35,818 nt of DNA from Okeania sp. KiyG1 (GCF_014132355.1 NZ_BLZO01000100.1:1-35818), one strand, 5' to 3'. Numbered from the stretch's first letter, positions 9,261 through 18,109 are shown. Translations and numbers: made by a program. Notes: generated by a model from the sequence alone, not told the origin.

Positions 9261-9448
9261 TATCATGTCCGGATAATAGCGATTTGGAAAAAACTTTCTC
9301 CTCTTCTTCCCTCTTTATTTGCTCCTGACTCCTGTGCGGGCGTTAGCGGCAGCTCTGCGTTAGAAAATGCCATTCGCCCCTACTGAGGACTGACTCCTCC
9401 TTTATTATTTATAACTATTATTATTTATAACTATTTAACCGGACATGA
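9261..9448. mobile_element. MITE-like element, family B, copy 1 (TATCATGTCCGG ends)
   Basis: Begins TATCATGTCCGGATAATAGC and ends TATTTAACCGGACATGA. A second copy at 23674-23800 shares both ends and the TTTATAACT block just inside the right end, but has a shorter middle. This copy contains a GC-rich GTTAGCGGCAGCTCTGCG module. The flanks are compatible with a TA target. It has no coding capacity. Confidence 0.75.
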
Positions 9449-9483
9449 GATAAGAACCGCAACATTGATTGGTATTCATTCTG

Positions 9484-9505
9484 GCACTCCCTGACAGAAG
9501 AGTGC
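9484..9505. other. Small hairpin upstream of the REC-GGDEF-EAL gene
   Basis: GCACTC and GAGTGC form a 6-bp stem with a 10-base loop, followed by GGGTC. It lies about 225 bases before the start codon at 9730, after the last repeat element. It may be part of a long 5' leader. No terminator T-tract or known riboswitch consensus is seen. Confidence 0.25.
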
Positions 9506-9729
9506 GGGTCTTCTAGCAACTTTAAGATCAAAATTTAATCAAGTAATGTCACAAAAGATAAGTCAAGCATAAATCAAGAAAAACTATAGATATAGATGAC
9601 TGTATTGGATGTCATCATCATCCTATTAGACATAAATTTTCTACCTCCTTTTTGTAGCATAATTTTTGATAATTAGTATGTATAATGATATGTACAATTA
9701 AGCTATCCAACTTCTGCTGGTAAAATGCT

Positions 9730-11574
9730 ATGGATATTACTCAAAATTCTGTGACAACTCCCACATCTCCCACAAAAATTTTAATTATTGAAGATGAACT
9801 TATTGTCGCGGAAAATATTGCTAGAAACCTTCGTAAATTAGGATATGAAGTAGTTGGAATTGTAGACTCTGGCGAAGAAGCAATTCAAACTGCAACAAAA
9901 GAAAATCCTAATTTAGTACTAATGGATATTATGCTTCAAGGAGATTTGGATGGCATTGAAGCTGCTGGGCATATTCGTTCTCAATTAAAAATACCTGTTG
10001 TTTATATGACTGCTTATGCAGATGATGATACGTTAGGGCGGGCAAAGTTAACCGAACCTTATGGATATCTAGTTAAGCCATTTAAACCTCAATCATTAAA
10101 AACTACAATTGAGATTGCCCTTCAGAAATATCAAGGGGAACAAGCTATAGAGTCACAGTACATTAAGCAAATTGAAACTGTAAAATCTCAACTTAATAAA
10201 TTAACTAATCAAGAAAATCCAAGTCTTTTAAGTAATCGGCTTTTATTATCAGATAAATTCGCTCAAATTATTAGTAATGCCGCAAATTCAAAAACACAAT
10301 CTTCTGAAAAAGAACAAGATTTTGTACAAAGTATTTCTGTGATTTATTTAGGTATAAATCGCTTCAAGCGCATTGATGATTTAGGATATGATTGGAGCGA
10401 TCTATTGATTAGAAATATAACTGAAAGAATTAATAAGTTTATTAGTAAAAATAGCGTGATAGCTCGCTTAAATACAGATGAATTCGTGATTATTCTAGAA
10501 TCACTTCATCAGAAGGTAGAAATTACAGGTATAATTCAAAAAATTCTACAGCAATTTGTCGAACCTTATGTGTTAAAGCAACAAAAGTTTTTGATTAGTG
10601 CTAATGCTGGAATTGCTCTTTATCCTATTGATGGAAAACAACTGGGGCAATTACTTTTAAAAGCTAGAAAAGCGATGGAATATGCCAGAAGAAAGGGCAA
10701 TAATCAATATTATTTTGATAATGAAGTAGGTAAAGATCAAAGTAGCCAGACTTTGCAGTTAGAGAATGATTTACATTCGGCACTATCAAGTAAACAATTT
10801 AAGATTTACTACCAAGCAATAATTAATTTAAAAACAGGCAAAATTGTAGGTGCTGAAGCTCTACTGCGCTGGCAAAAATCTGATGGCTCTATAATATTAC
10901 CAAGACAATTTTTACCCCTAGCAGAAGAAACAGGATTAATTGAACCTATAGGTGAATTTGTGTTGAAGACTGCTTGTGAAAATGTTAAAGCTTTGCAAGA
11001 TATTGGGTTAGGAAAAATACGAGTAGGAGTCAACATATCTGCTCGCCAGTTAAATCAATTAGATTTACGTCACAAATTAGTTAAAGTTCTTTTAAATAGC
11101 GGTCTAGCTCCTAATTACGTCGAGTTAGATTTTAATGAAAGTATTTTGATTACAAATGAAATTAAGGCTATACGGAGTTTACATGGTTTAAAAAGTTTAG
11201 GTATTCAAATTTCTATAGATGATTTCGGTACAGGTTATTCTTCCTTAAGTTATCTGCAAAAGTTCCCTATTGATAGTATAAAAATCAATCAAAATTTTAT
11301 TAGTAAAATAAACAGTAATCCTACTAACCAAGTTATTGTCTCAGCAATTATTTTGATGGCTCACAAATTAAAGATACGAGTTATTGCTGAAGGAGTTGAG
11401 ACTGAAGAAGAGTTGGCTTTTTTAGTGAAAAATCAGTGTGATGAACTTCAAGGTTATGTATTTCATCGTCCCTTACCTCTGGTAGAATTTGCATCCTTAG
11501 CAGAGTCTTTAGCTAGTTGTCCTCAAATGATTAATGATTGGATACAGGGAAAAGGAAAAAGAAAAGGAAAATGA
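9730..11574 (+). CDS. Response regulator with degenerate GGDEF and EAL domains
   Basis: 614 residues, cytosolic. The receiver domain (about 15-135) has the acidic pair in IIEDELIV, phospho-acceptor Asp66 in LVLMDIML, and Lys116 in YLVKPF. The GGDEF domain (about 180-330) reads NTDEF in place of GGDEF (near residue 250), so cyclase activity is unlikely. The EAL domain (about 350-600) keeps EALLRW, NISARQL, DDFGTGYSSL, EGVETEEE and QGYVFHRPLP. The usual LEITES segment reads ELDFNES and the usual KID reads KIN. The protein is probably a phosphorylation-controlled c-di-GMP phosphodiesterase or binder. No histidine kinase gene is adjacent. Its C-terminus is a short basic tail of GKGKRKGK type. The start at 9730 is the first ATG; no strong ribosome-binding site precedes it. 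Confidence 0.9.
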   Translation: MDITQNSVTTPTSPTKILIIEDELIVAENIARNLRKLGYEVVGIVDSGEEAIQTATKENPNLVLMDIMLQGDLDGIEAAGHIRSQLKIPVVYMTAYADDDTLGRAKLTEPYGYLVKPFKPQSLKTTIEIALQKYQGEQAIESQYIKQIETVKSQLNKLTNQENPSLLSNRLLLSDKFAQIISNAANSKTQSSEKEQDFVQSISVIYLGINRFKRIDDLGYDWSDLLIRNITERINKFISKNSVIARLNTDEFVIILESLHQKVEITGIIQKILQQFVEPYVLKQQKFLISANAGIALYPIDGKQLGQLLLKARKAMEYARRKGNNQYYFDNEVGKDQSSQTLQLENDLHSALSSKQFKIYYQAIINLKTGKIVGAEALLRWQKSDGSIILPRQFLPLAEETGLIEPIGEFVLKTACENVKALQDIGLGKIRVGVNISARQLNQLDLRHKLVKVLLNSGLAPNYVELDFNESILITNEIKAIRSLHGLKSLGIQISIDDFGTGYSSLSYLQKFPIDSIKINQNFISKINSNPTNQVIVSAIILMAHKLKIRVIAEGVETEEELAFLVKNQCDELQGYVFHRPLPLVEFASLAESLASCPQMINDWIQGKGKRKGK

Positions 11575-11587
11575 AATAATGTATCTA

Positions 11588-11878
11588 TTAGTTATTAGTT
11601 TTATCTTTTGAAATAGGGATTATCTCCCAGTTATGTGCTTCTAGAATGGGTGCAATATCTATAACTGCTCGCTGCCGTAAAGCAATAGCTTGTTTAATCT
11701 GACAAAGTCCTTCTAACTGAGTTTTATCCATAGAAGTAGCTCTACTAATAGTTTCATTATTTTTGCAATATAAATATCCAGTAGCTTGATTACCAATACC
11801 TCGAAGTTTAAGATGGTACAGTTTTATATCTCGATAAAGAAAGTGATTTGGAGTAACAATAATTTGCATTTTGCTCAT
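11588..11878 (-). CDS. Small hypothetical protein, 96 aa
   Basis: Family not recognised. The protein (MSKMQIIVTPNHFLYRDIKL at the start) has plausible folded-domain composition, no signal peptide and no membrane helix. It ends 11 bases from the convergent REC-GGDEF-EAL gene. An alternative start at the second methionine (11869) is possible. No repeat family overlaps it, which favours a real gene over a chance frame, but nothing else in the sequence reveals a role. Confidence 0.5.
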   Translation of the reverse strand: MSKMQIIVTPNHFLYRDIKLYHLKLRGIGNQATGYLYCKNNETISRATSMDKTQLEGLCQIKQAIALRQRAVIDIAPILEAHNWEIIPISKDKTNN

Positions 11879-11968
11879 TAACCATAGAAGTTATACTTTA
11901 GTTATTCTAGAAAATCTCAAATAAATAAACATGGGTAGAGTTTGAGGATTTTTATTTTAAGGAGAGGT

Positions 11969-12294
11969 AATTTCAGTTATCAGTTATCAGTTAGCCTCCT
12001 GTGGTCGGAGCTACGCTAACAGTTATCAGTACCTCTGCAATAAGGAGGCTTGAAATACGGAATATGCTCTTTTTTTTATCCCCTTAATAAAGCTATGCTT
12101 TATAAACATCTTTCTTAACATAGAACGCGGACATTAGTGAGAAGTTATGTGTAAGTCATTTGAGAGAATTTTTCCTCAGAAAAGTGTATTGAAAAATATG
12201 TTTTTTGAATATTCTTACTCCCCATCCTCTCATCAAGGTTTCAGGAGTTCCTTATAAGGGATAGTTAATAAAGGGAGCCTTTAGACCACAATTT
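11969..12294 (-). repeat. Repeat unit containing a nested family A element (filled site)
   Basis: Read on the minus strand it starts AATTGTGGTCTAAAGG, is interrupted at TTAA by the element at 12084-12273, resumes AAGGGGATAAAAAAAAG, and continues with CCGTATTTCAAGCCTCCTTA and tandem TGATAAC heptamers. An uninterrupted version lies at 26771-26890 (AAAGCCTCCCCTTTTAAGG). Comparison of the two gives a filled and an empty site for the inserted element. It is non-coding. Confidence 0.75.
12084..12273 (-). mobile_element. Miniature inverted-repeat element, family A, copy 2, with 9-bp target duplication
   Basis: The core (12093-12264) begins CTATGCTTTATAAACATC and ends CTTATAAGGGATAG, the inverse orientation of the copy at 358-569. 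Exact 9-bp direct repeats TTAATAAAG flank it at 12084-12092 and 12265-12273. It sits inside another repeat whose uninterrupted form is at 26771-26890. Two copies with two different exact 9-bp duplications make transposition the only simple explanation. Confidence 0.82.
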
Positions 12295-12429
12295 TTTGGT
12301 AGTTATTAATTGTTGAAAATTGACTTAAGCTCTGGCTAAATATTCAATCAAGTTAGTTATTTTTTTGTCAACTTAATCTAACTAAATATCAAGTTTTTTT
12401 GTGATTTAAAGTAGAACGAATTTGTTGTA

Positions 12430-13767
12430 TCAAATTTTCTTTGTCTTTTTATTATTCAATACTTGCATTTGCAATTCAGAAATATCTGTATTTTTTTCCT
12501 CAAACTTTTCTTTATAGTTATTGACTATATTTATATCTCGATCCAGATTTTCTTGAGAAATATCAGTAACTTTGCTAAATTCTGTAACATCAGACGAATT
12601 TACTTCCGATCGCTCCAAGTCTGGTTGTTGAACTAATTTTTCTAACTCATCTAATGTTGCTTCAGAACGTTGATTATTTTCTACTAGAGACTTAGCAATT
12701 TGCTTACCAGTTTCAGCTAAGTTGTTAAGTTCAGAAATTTTCATCATTAAGTTATTAGCTACTAAATTCATTTGACTACCTGCTTGTGAAGTTTCATTCA
12801 CCAATTTTCCAATCTCATTAGTAATATGACTAAAACCACTAAGTTCAGAACCTGAATGACTAGCAACAATAGCAGCTTGTATTGCCAAATGTTTTGCTTG
12901 CTTACTAACTATTTCAATTTGATGGGATGCAGAGTTAATTAGTTTTAGTTCATTGGTAAACAAGTGGCCAATATTGACAATTTCGTCCATCTTTTTGTTA
13001 ATTTTTTGTACTCCTTCAAATGTTGCATAAAATGCTTTTTTTCCTTCCTGAGAAATAAAAGCAGTAATTTCCTTCAATCTGTGGTTCAGGTCATTAATTT
13101 GTTCCGATTGACTAATTATGTCATTTTGCTGTATTTCTAATAACTTGTGTCTAATTAAAATTTCTTGTTTTTGCGATCGTAATGCTGTGGTATTTTGTTG
13201 GAGTTTTTGCTGTTTATATTTGAGCTGAATCAAATAATTTTTAGCATAACTTTTGTGGCGAGATAATTCATCATTTACTTCTTTAAGTAGATGGGATTGA
13301 GCCAAGATTAAAGTTTGAAAATTCAGTAAAAAATAAGTAGAAAAGCCAAGATTGTTTTTGTTTAAAAATTGAATTACGAGGGGGTCATAAACATTTTCTT
13401 CAGAACGATTTAGTGCTATTTGTACAGCTAAATTAATTTTTTCTTCAGCAAGTAATACCAAACAGTTATCTAAATATTTAGTTGGAGTTGCTTTTAAAAA
13501 ATATTGAATAGGACGTTTGATAAATAGTTCTCTTCCATAAGGAGAACTCATTTGTTCGTGAAAGTAGCGTCGAGAAATCATGCCAAAAAACTTTTCATCA
13601 GAAGCAACTATAACTCCAGGTAAGTCAGGTTGTTCATTAAAGTGATATTCAACTAATTCTAGGGAAGTCATCGGACTTACTTGAAAATCAGTCAGTGGTA
13701 ATTCTGTGAGGGTAGATTCAGAATTTAGCTTTAGTAGATTAATAATAGATTCTAGAGTGTTTGCCAT
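12430..13767 (-). CDS. Soluble CBS-like / methyl-accepting-chemotaxis-like signalling protein
   Basis: 445 residues, no membrane helix. The N-terminal ~140 residues resemble a CBS-domain pair (PGVIVASDEKFFGMISRRYF, then a second half with YDPLVIQF). Residues about 150-240 are a long Gln/Lys-rich coiled coil. The C-terminal part (about 240-390) resembles the cytoplasmic helical hairpin of chemoreceptors; SGFSHITNEIGKLVNETSQA aligns with the conserved tip (G-F--V--EI--L---S). The last ~50 residues are acidic and low in complexity. It may be a cytosolic receptor-like coupler for a CheA-type kinase or phototaxis system. No che genes are nearby. The tip is degenerate relative to true MCPs, so signalling through CheA/CheW is an inference. 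The start follows no strong Shine-Dalgarno. Confidence 0.75.
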   Translation of the reverse strand: MANTLESIINLLKLNSESTLTELPLTDFQVSPMTSLELVEYHFNEQPDLPGVIVASDEKFFGMISRRYFHEQMSSPYGRELFIKRPIQYFLKATPTKYLDNCLVLLAEEKINLAVQIALNRSEENVYDPLVIQFLNKNNLGFSTYFLLNFQTLILAQSHLLKEVNDELSRHKSYAKNYLIQLKYKQQKLQQNTTALRSQKQEILIRHKLLEIQQNDIISQSEQINDLNHRLKEITAFISQEGKKAFYATFEGVQKINKKMDEIVNIGHLFTNELKLINSASHQIEIVSKQAKHLAIQAAIVASHSGSELSGFSHITNEIGKLVNETSQAGSQMNLVANNLMMKISELNNLAETGKQIAKSLVENNQRSEATLDELEKLVQQPDLERSEVNSSDVTEFSKVTDISQENLDRDINIVNNYKEKFEEKNTDISELQMQVLNNKKTKKI

Positions 13768-13854
13768 GATAAAAATCCATTTAATTTATGAAATAGCTTC
13801 GGAAAAATCTAGAGTAGTTTAATTATTATAATTTAGGTTCATTTATTGTATAAA

Positions 13855-14003
13855 TAGCAATCTTATTTAAGTTGTAATATTTTGGTGGTAGTTACTCCTC
13901 AGGTAGGAGACCCATCGGTAGGGCGACGTACAGAATTTACTCATGTTTTCAGTTCAAATTAACTATTATAAAAATTGTCACAAACCTTTGCGAGGATTGC
14001 TAT
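13855..14003. mobile_element. MITE-like repeat with ATAGCAATC ends, family E, copy 1
   Basis: Begins ATAGCAATCTTATTTAAG and ends GAGGATTGCTAT, a 9-bp inverted end with a mismatch-free ATAGCAATC. Internal blocks GTTGTAATATTTTG and TTTTCAGTTCAAATTAACTA recur in the copy at 15393-15540. There is no coding capacity. It directly abuts the next repeat (14003-14106). Confidence 0.6.
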
Positions 14004-14106
14004 ATAGTAGTCGAAGGAAAAGTTAGGATATATCAAAATCTTAAAATTTAGACAAAGCCAGATTTTTCGCTCTTTCTGCCCTTTTTCCTTACTTCCTTCT
14101 GCTATA
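14003..14106. repeat. Short dispersed repeat, family H, copy 2
   Basis: Same layout as 7463-7546: TATAGTAGTCGAAGGAAA at the left, GCCAGATTTTTC in the middle and TTCTGCTATA at the right, here 104 bp. It is non-coding. Confidence 0.6.
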
Positions 14107-14298
14107 ACTGCTATGTGTTGTAGTTGAAAACGATCGAACTAAGTAGTCAAGCAATATTAATTGTATACTTGATGGTCAGCTTAAATAGGTAAGAAAAAAT
14201 ACAGCATATTCGGTTATATATGAAGTAAAGATATGAACAATTCTATGTTCCCAGTAGAGGTATCTTACCCACTATGGGTGTACCTCACCCCTGTTCAT
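14107..14298. other. Spacer without identifiable gene
   Basis: AT-rich DNA between repeats. A small inverted echo, GAGGTATCTTACCCACTATGG, followed by GTACCTC-like sequence, is present around 14257-14289. I see no gene. Confidence 0.3.
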
Positions 14299-14555
14299 TA
14301 ATTGATAATTGATAATGGATAATTGATAATTACCTCTGGTTAAAACCGCTCTTGATTGAATATAAGGAAATATTATTTCTTCTCTTGGTCGATTGGATAT
14401 GGCGAGGAGACCGCTCTTATCAGAGCCGCTCCGCTTTTAGCGCAGCTTTGCGATAGCAAACGCCATCCCTCGACCGCTTTTTCCCCTTAAAAGGGGAGGC
14501 TTTAAACTAGAATTATTTAATTATTAATTATTAATTATTCGGTAAAACCTGCTGT
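14299..14555. repeat. Repeat unit with TGATAAT/TTAATTA heptamers, filled by a 99-bp unit
   Basis: The outer unit runs from ATTGATAATTGATAATGG through TTGAATATAAGGAAATATTA to CCCTTAAAAGGGGAGGCTTT, AGAATTATTTAATTATTAAT and TTATTCGGTAAA. A matching copy at 29449-29597 lacks 99 bases found here at 14381-14479. It is non-coding. Confidence 0.72.
14381..14479 (+). mobile_element. 99-bp mobile unit, copy 1
   Basis: Runs from TCTCTTGGTCGATTGGATAT to CCATCCCTCGACCGCTT. It is identical over 99 bases to 15736-15834 in inverted orientation. It is exactly absent from the otherwise matching repeat at 29449-29597. The ends carry an imperfect subterminal inverted repeat (GGTCGATTGGATATGG versus GGTCGAGGGATGG). 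GC-rich relative to its surroundings, it has small internal stems such as CGCTCTTATCAGAGC. Related units with other middles occur inside the family G repeats. Confidence 0.75.
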
Positions 14556-14784
14556 ATGTTTAGATTGATATCTTGTGCACAAAAGTATATTAGAGATAGG
14601 CGTGAGAATTAAACATAAAATCAATTCTTATCCATAAATTATCAATTATTTCTCCCATATCCGATGCTCTCTGTTTCCTCTTTTGGAGGAGATGTATATT
14701 TTTTATGCGCTACTCCCTACTCCCTACTCCCTACTTCCTACTGACAAATGTTAAATTAATTTTGCACAGATACTTATCTACATT

Positions 14785-15392
14785 ATGAACTATCTAGCTC
14801 ATTTATTTTTAGCTAAAAATACTCCGGAATCACAAATAGGAAATTTATTAGGTGATTTTGTCAAAGGGTATCTAGAACAATATGAAACTATTTATAGCCA
14901 TGAAATTATTCAAGGAATCAAAACTCATCGTCAAGTTGATTGCTTTACTGATACTCATCCAATATATTTGAGAAGTAAAAATCGTATTAGTAATAGTCAT
15001 AGACGTTTAGCAGGAATAATTATTGATATTTGTTACGACCATTTTTTAGCTAATCACTGGAATTTATTTGCTCATGAAAACTTAGATATATTTGTGCAAA
15101 AAATATATATTATTTTGCAGAAAAATCAGGAAATTTTACCAGAGAGATTACAAAAATATTACCGAAAATCATATCTGATAATTGGCTTAGTTCCTACAAA
15201 AGTTTATCAGGGATTAACTTGACTTTTGTCCGTTTATCTAAACGTTTGAAGAGAGAAAATAATCTTGCTACTGCGGGAAATGAGCTGATTAAAAATTATA
15301 CTGAAATTGAGTCAGATTTTTTGATTTTTTTCCAGAAGTTATTAATTATGTAAAAAATTGTCTAATATCAAATCTGGTTGAACAGCCTCACT

Positions 15393-15409
<17 letters not shown>
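14785..15409 (+). pseudogene. Frameshifted AcpH-like acyl-carrier-protein phosphodiesterase
   Basis: The intact frame (14785-15222) starts MNYLAHLFLA and carries GNLLGDFVKGY, HRQVDCFTDTHP and the metal-binding-style DICYDHFLANHW of the ACP phosphodiesterase (HD-like) family. At about 15162 one base appears to be missing: the +2 frame then continues as PKIISDNWLSSYKSLSG and LSKRLKRENNLATAG. A second indel in the T7 run near 15330 moves the frame again to FFPEVINYVKN, reaching a stop at 15409 inside the next repeat. With two single-base corrections the protein would be of normal length (about 200 residues). It is either a recent pseudogene or has two sequencing errors. The gene lies between inverted 99-bp repeats. 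Confidence 0.75.
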
Positions 15410-15540
<131 letters not shown>

Positions 15541-15621
15541 AATTGAACTTGTTATCTATATTTTTAAAACTGGGTTTAAGACTACTACTATTCAGTTATA
15601 AGTTAATTGTTTCTAATACAA

Positions 15622-15980
15622 TTTTGAAAAAGAATGTGTTCAAATAATCAGCGCGATATAACTCAGTTCCGCTAACGCAACCAAAATACTTTACCGAATA
15701 ATTAAGGTTTAAAACCTCTCCTTTAAAGGAGAAACAAGCGGTCGAGGGATGGCGTTTGCTATCGCAAAGCTGCGCTAAAAGCGGAGCGGCTCTGATAAGA
15801 GCGGTCTCCTCGCCATATCCAATCGACCAAGAGAGAAAAAATTTTCCTTTGAGTCAATCCTTTTCTTTTCAAGGATAGGTAATAATTAATAATTAATAAT
15901 TAATAATTAATAATGAATAATGAATAATTAATTATTAATTGTTGAAAGGAGATATCCCTTTGACAAAAAAGAAAATTTCC
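15622..15980. repeat. Family F repeat, copy 2, interrupted by the 99-bp unit and heptamers
   Basis: The family F start (TTTTGAAAAAGAATGTGTTC) is at 15622 and its later block (ATCCCTTTGACAAAAAAGA) at about 15953. Between them lie a CTCTCCTTTAAAGGAGA palindrome, the inverted 99-bp unit, and a run of TTAATAA heptamers (15882-15950). This is a nested structure when compared with the shorter copy at 27345-27450. Confidence 0.55.
15736..15834 (-). mobile_element. 99-bp mobile unit, copy 2 (inverted)
   Basis: Reverse complement of 14381-14479 with no difference over 99 bases. The flanks differ entirely from those of copy 1, so identity stops at the unit boundaries. It forms an inverted pair with copy 1 on either side of the AcpH pseudogene, 1.26 kb apart. 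Confidence 0.75.
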
Positions 15981-16100
15981 GACGTGACATACTCCCACAC
16001 TATAGCACCAGCTTAGTGTAAGCTCTCTCGTTTCCCTGCCCTGCCATTGCATCGGGCAAGCGCGTGCTTTAAGGACGTCTGGGCCCTACCGCCCTATTTT
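15981..16100 (-). mobile_element. Possible second IS200/IS605-type end remnant
   Basis: TGACATACTCCCACACTATA resembles the conserved tip of IS200/IS605 element ends (TGACATACTCCC plus a hairpin), as I remember them from cyanobacteria. Here the hairpin is altered (CACACTATAG...CTTAGTGT). GC-rich sequence follows with GCCCTGCCATTGCATCGGGC. No transposase frame is present. Weakly supported. Confidence 0.3.
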
Positions 16101-16335
16101 TTAGCTAATTCATTGTCGTCAGAGAATATTTATAACCCTATATTTTTTTGATATCCTGTGCTTCCCACCCTCCCCACATTCCCCTCCTGGGAGGGGTTAG
16201 GGTGGGTCCCCACACTCCCCACCCCCTGCTTTTTTCTCTGGTGACAATAAATTGACCCTGGGGCTTAGGGGTGGGTTGACTCCTAATAAATAGCCTAGTC
16301 ATTTGTAGCAAACATTTATCAAATTGGCATAACTC
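16101..16335. repeat. Dispersed repeat, family J, copy 1
   Basis: Block order: GCTAATTCATTGTCGTCAGA, GAATATTTATA, a C-rich palindromic patch (CTCCTGGGAGGGG), GTGACAATAAATTGACCCTG, TAGGGGTGGGTTGACTCCTA, and TAGCAAACATTTATCAAATT. The same blocks occur at 27541-27860 but in a different order, suggesting two overlapping or rearranged copies there. A minus-strand frame at 16138-16464 is a by-product of this repeat. Confidence 0.55.
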
Positions 16336-16531
16336 CAGTTGATAGGAAAAATTGAACCGGAACCCAACTAATACCCATTGAAATTCTATATTTCCTGGGA
16401 TAGTTTTCCCATCTCTAGTTCCTTGGCCACCTATTGAGGGGATACAATTTAAATACCGAATCACTTACTGATAACTGATTCAAAAATTCTCCTTTTATTT
16501 ATCTTTTCTGTAGTGGGTTTAATACCCCACC

Positions 16532-16690
16532 GTCATTTCAGTTATCAGTTATCAGTTATCAGTTATCAGTACCTATCTCTGCCAGAAGTAAAGTGAATTG
16601 AAATATTGAATTTGATTTTTTTTCATCCCCTTGTAAAGCGGTAGCTCGCGGCGCAACCAAGGGGAGGCTATTGACCTTATTTTTGGTCAA
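16532..16690 (+). repeat. Composite dispersed repeat, family G, copy 3 (short form)
   Basis: Matches the two outer thirds of 4213-4566: GTCATTTCAG with TTATCAG heptamers, TAAAGTGAATTGAAATATTG, then directly the CATCCCCTTGTAAAGCGG...CCAAGGGGAGG hairpin and TTTTGGTCAA. The TCTTGGT/GGATATGG modules of copies 1 and 2 are absent, so this is the simplest form of the family in the window. Confidence 0.7.
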
Positions 16691-16793
16691 AGGGGGTGGT
16701 GAAAATTGTTTGGAGTTATAAGACACGAAGTGGCCGGTCATTGACTATCCATAAGCAATTTTGCCTTCTGCCTTCTTCAATAATAGTTTATAT

Positions 16794-17798
16794 TCAAGTG
16801 TCACTAACATTATTTGTTACTATCTCTATAGGCTGTATATCTTTAGATAAAGGTTTAATCTTATCTGGACTAAAATTTAGACTAGAAAACAAAGGTAAAA
16901 TTTCCTTACTAAAAGCCTCGGCAGCTTTGGAGCGGTAACGATTAGGATTATAAATAACCGATAATACTCTATTAACAACTATCTGATCTATTTTAGCCGT
17001 AGTCAAAACTCCAATTTGTAACTCCTTCTCAATAGCTGAAACAGAAACAAAAGCTACCCCCAAACCAGATTGAACAGCATTCTTAATTGCCTCAATTGAA
17101 TTTAATTCCATCTCCACTTTCAGACGACGAGTATCAATACCACTACGAGATAATACCTGGTCAATGACCTTACGAATAGTAGATTGAGAGTCTAGAGTAA
17201 TAAAATTTAAGTGATACAAATCATCTTTTTGAATAGTTTCCTTTTCTGCCAAAGAATGAGAAACAGGCAAAATTAAAGCCAACTCATCCTCAGCATAAGG
17301 TATAACCTCCAAAGACTCCTGTAACTCTGGAGGAACTTCACCCCCAACAATAGCTAAATCTATTTGTCCATTAGCCACACTCCAAGCAGTACGACGAGTA
17401 GAATGAACGTGTAACTGCACAGCCACATCAGGATATTTTTGCCTAAACATCCCTATCATTCGGGGTAGTAAATAAGTACCAGTAGTTTGAGAAGCACCCA
17501 CAATTAAAGTACCACCCTGAAGGTTTTGTAAATCCTCAATAGCTCGGCAAGTCTCTTGACACAAAGATAATATCTTCTCACCGTAAGTAAGTAGCAAATG
17601 ACCAGCTTCAGTTAATTGTGCCCGGCGGCCACCCCGGTCGAATAAAGGTACATTCAACTGTCGCTCTAAATTTTGTACCTGCAAACTAACCGCTGGTTGA
17701 GAAACAAACAAACTATCGGCAGCTCGTTTAAAACTACCTTCAGCAGCGATCGCCTTGAGAATGCGTAATTGGTCTAGGGTGAAAGGAAGCTCAGACAT
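16794..17798 (-). CDS. rbcR: LysR-family transcriptional regulator, RbcR type
   Basis: 334 residues. The N-terminal winged helix-turn-helix (about 1-66) reads [20 protein letters not shown] and [20 protein letters not shown], a LysR signature, followed by [15 protein letters not shown]. The effector-binding domain (about 93-300) shows [19 protein letters not shown] and [10 protein letters not shown]. This is the cyanobacterial/plastid RbcR (Ycf30) type, which regulates RuBisCO operon genes in response to carbon-metabolite levels. It is read opposite to the NnrU-family gene 890 bases away, a neighbour I associate with rbcR in other cyanobacteria. No rbcLS is in the window. The C-terminal ~30 residues are less conserved. 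Assignment to RbcR rather than a paralogue (NdhR/CmpR) rests on the N-terminus and the neighbour. Confidence 0.8.
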   Translation of the reverse strand: MSELPFTLDQLRILKAIAAEGSFKRAADSLFVSQPAVSLQVQNLERQLNVPLFDRGGRRAQLTEAGHLLLTYGEKILSLCQETCRAIEDLQNLQGGTLIVGASQTTGTYLLPRMIGMFRQKYPDVAVQLHVHSTRRTAWSVANGQIDLAIVGGEVPPELQESLEVIPYAEDELALILPVSHSLAEKETIQKDDLYHLNFITLDSQSTIRKVIDQVLSRSGIDTRRLKVEMELNSIEAIKNAVQSGLGVAFVSVSAIEKELQIGVLTTAKIDQIVVNRVLSVIYNPNRYRSKAAEAFSKEILPLFSSLNFSPDKIKPLSKDIQPIEIVTNNVSDT

Positions 17799-18010
17799 AT
17801 TGTTTTGTTAAAGGAAAAAAAAATTGAGGGAGTTAACGCCCAAAGGGTTAGCAAATGGGCCAATTGCTTAATGGTATTTGATTTGACTCGGTAGGTCTTT
17901 CCAGAGCAAGTAGAGAGTAGAGAGTGGAAAAGTTTTAACAAGTTTGAATTTACAGTGTTTTAGCGAAGCTCAAATCCCCTACTTCCCCTCCACGGTCGGG
18001 GTTAGGGGTT

Positions 18011-18109
18011 GGTTAACTTCTGACTGTGGTGAAGTGTGTCTTACATTCTGAGGGGACCTCAGAATTACACACTCGCTTCTGACTTCTGACTTCTGACTTC
18101 GTTAACTCC
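18011..18109. repeat. Hairpin-bearing repeat framed by GTTAACTTCTG and CGTTAA
   Basis: GTTAACTTCTG opens the unit. A strong stem follows (ATTCTGAG-gggac-CTCAGAAT, extended by GTGT/ACAC and GAAG/CTTC, 18031-18079), then CTTCTGA heptamers and CGTTAA. The same frame at 27872-27957 encloses a different hairpin. Non-coding; the loop lacks a T-tract, so it is not an obvious terminator. Confidence 0.55.
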
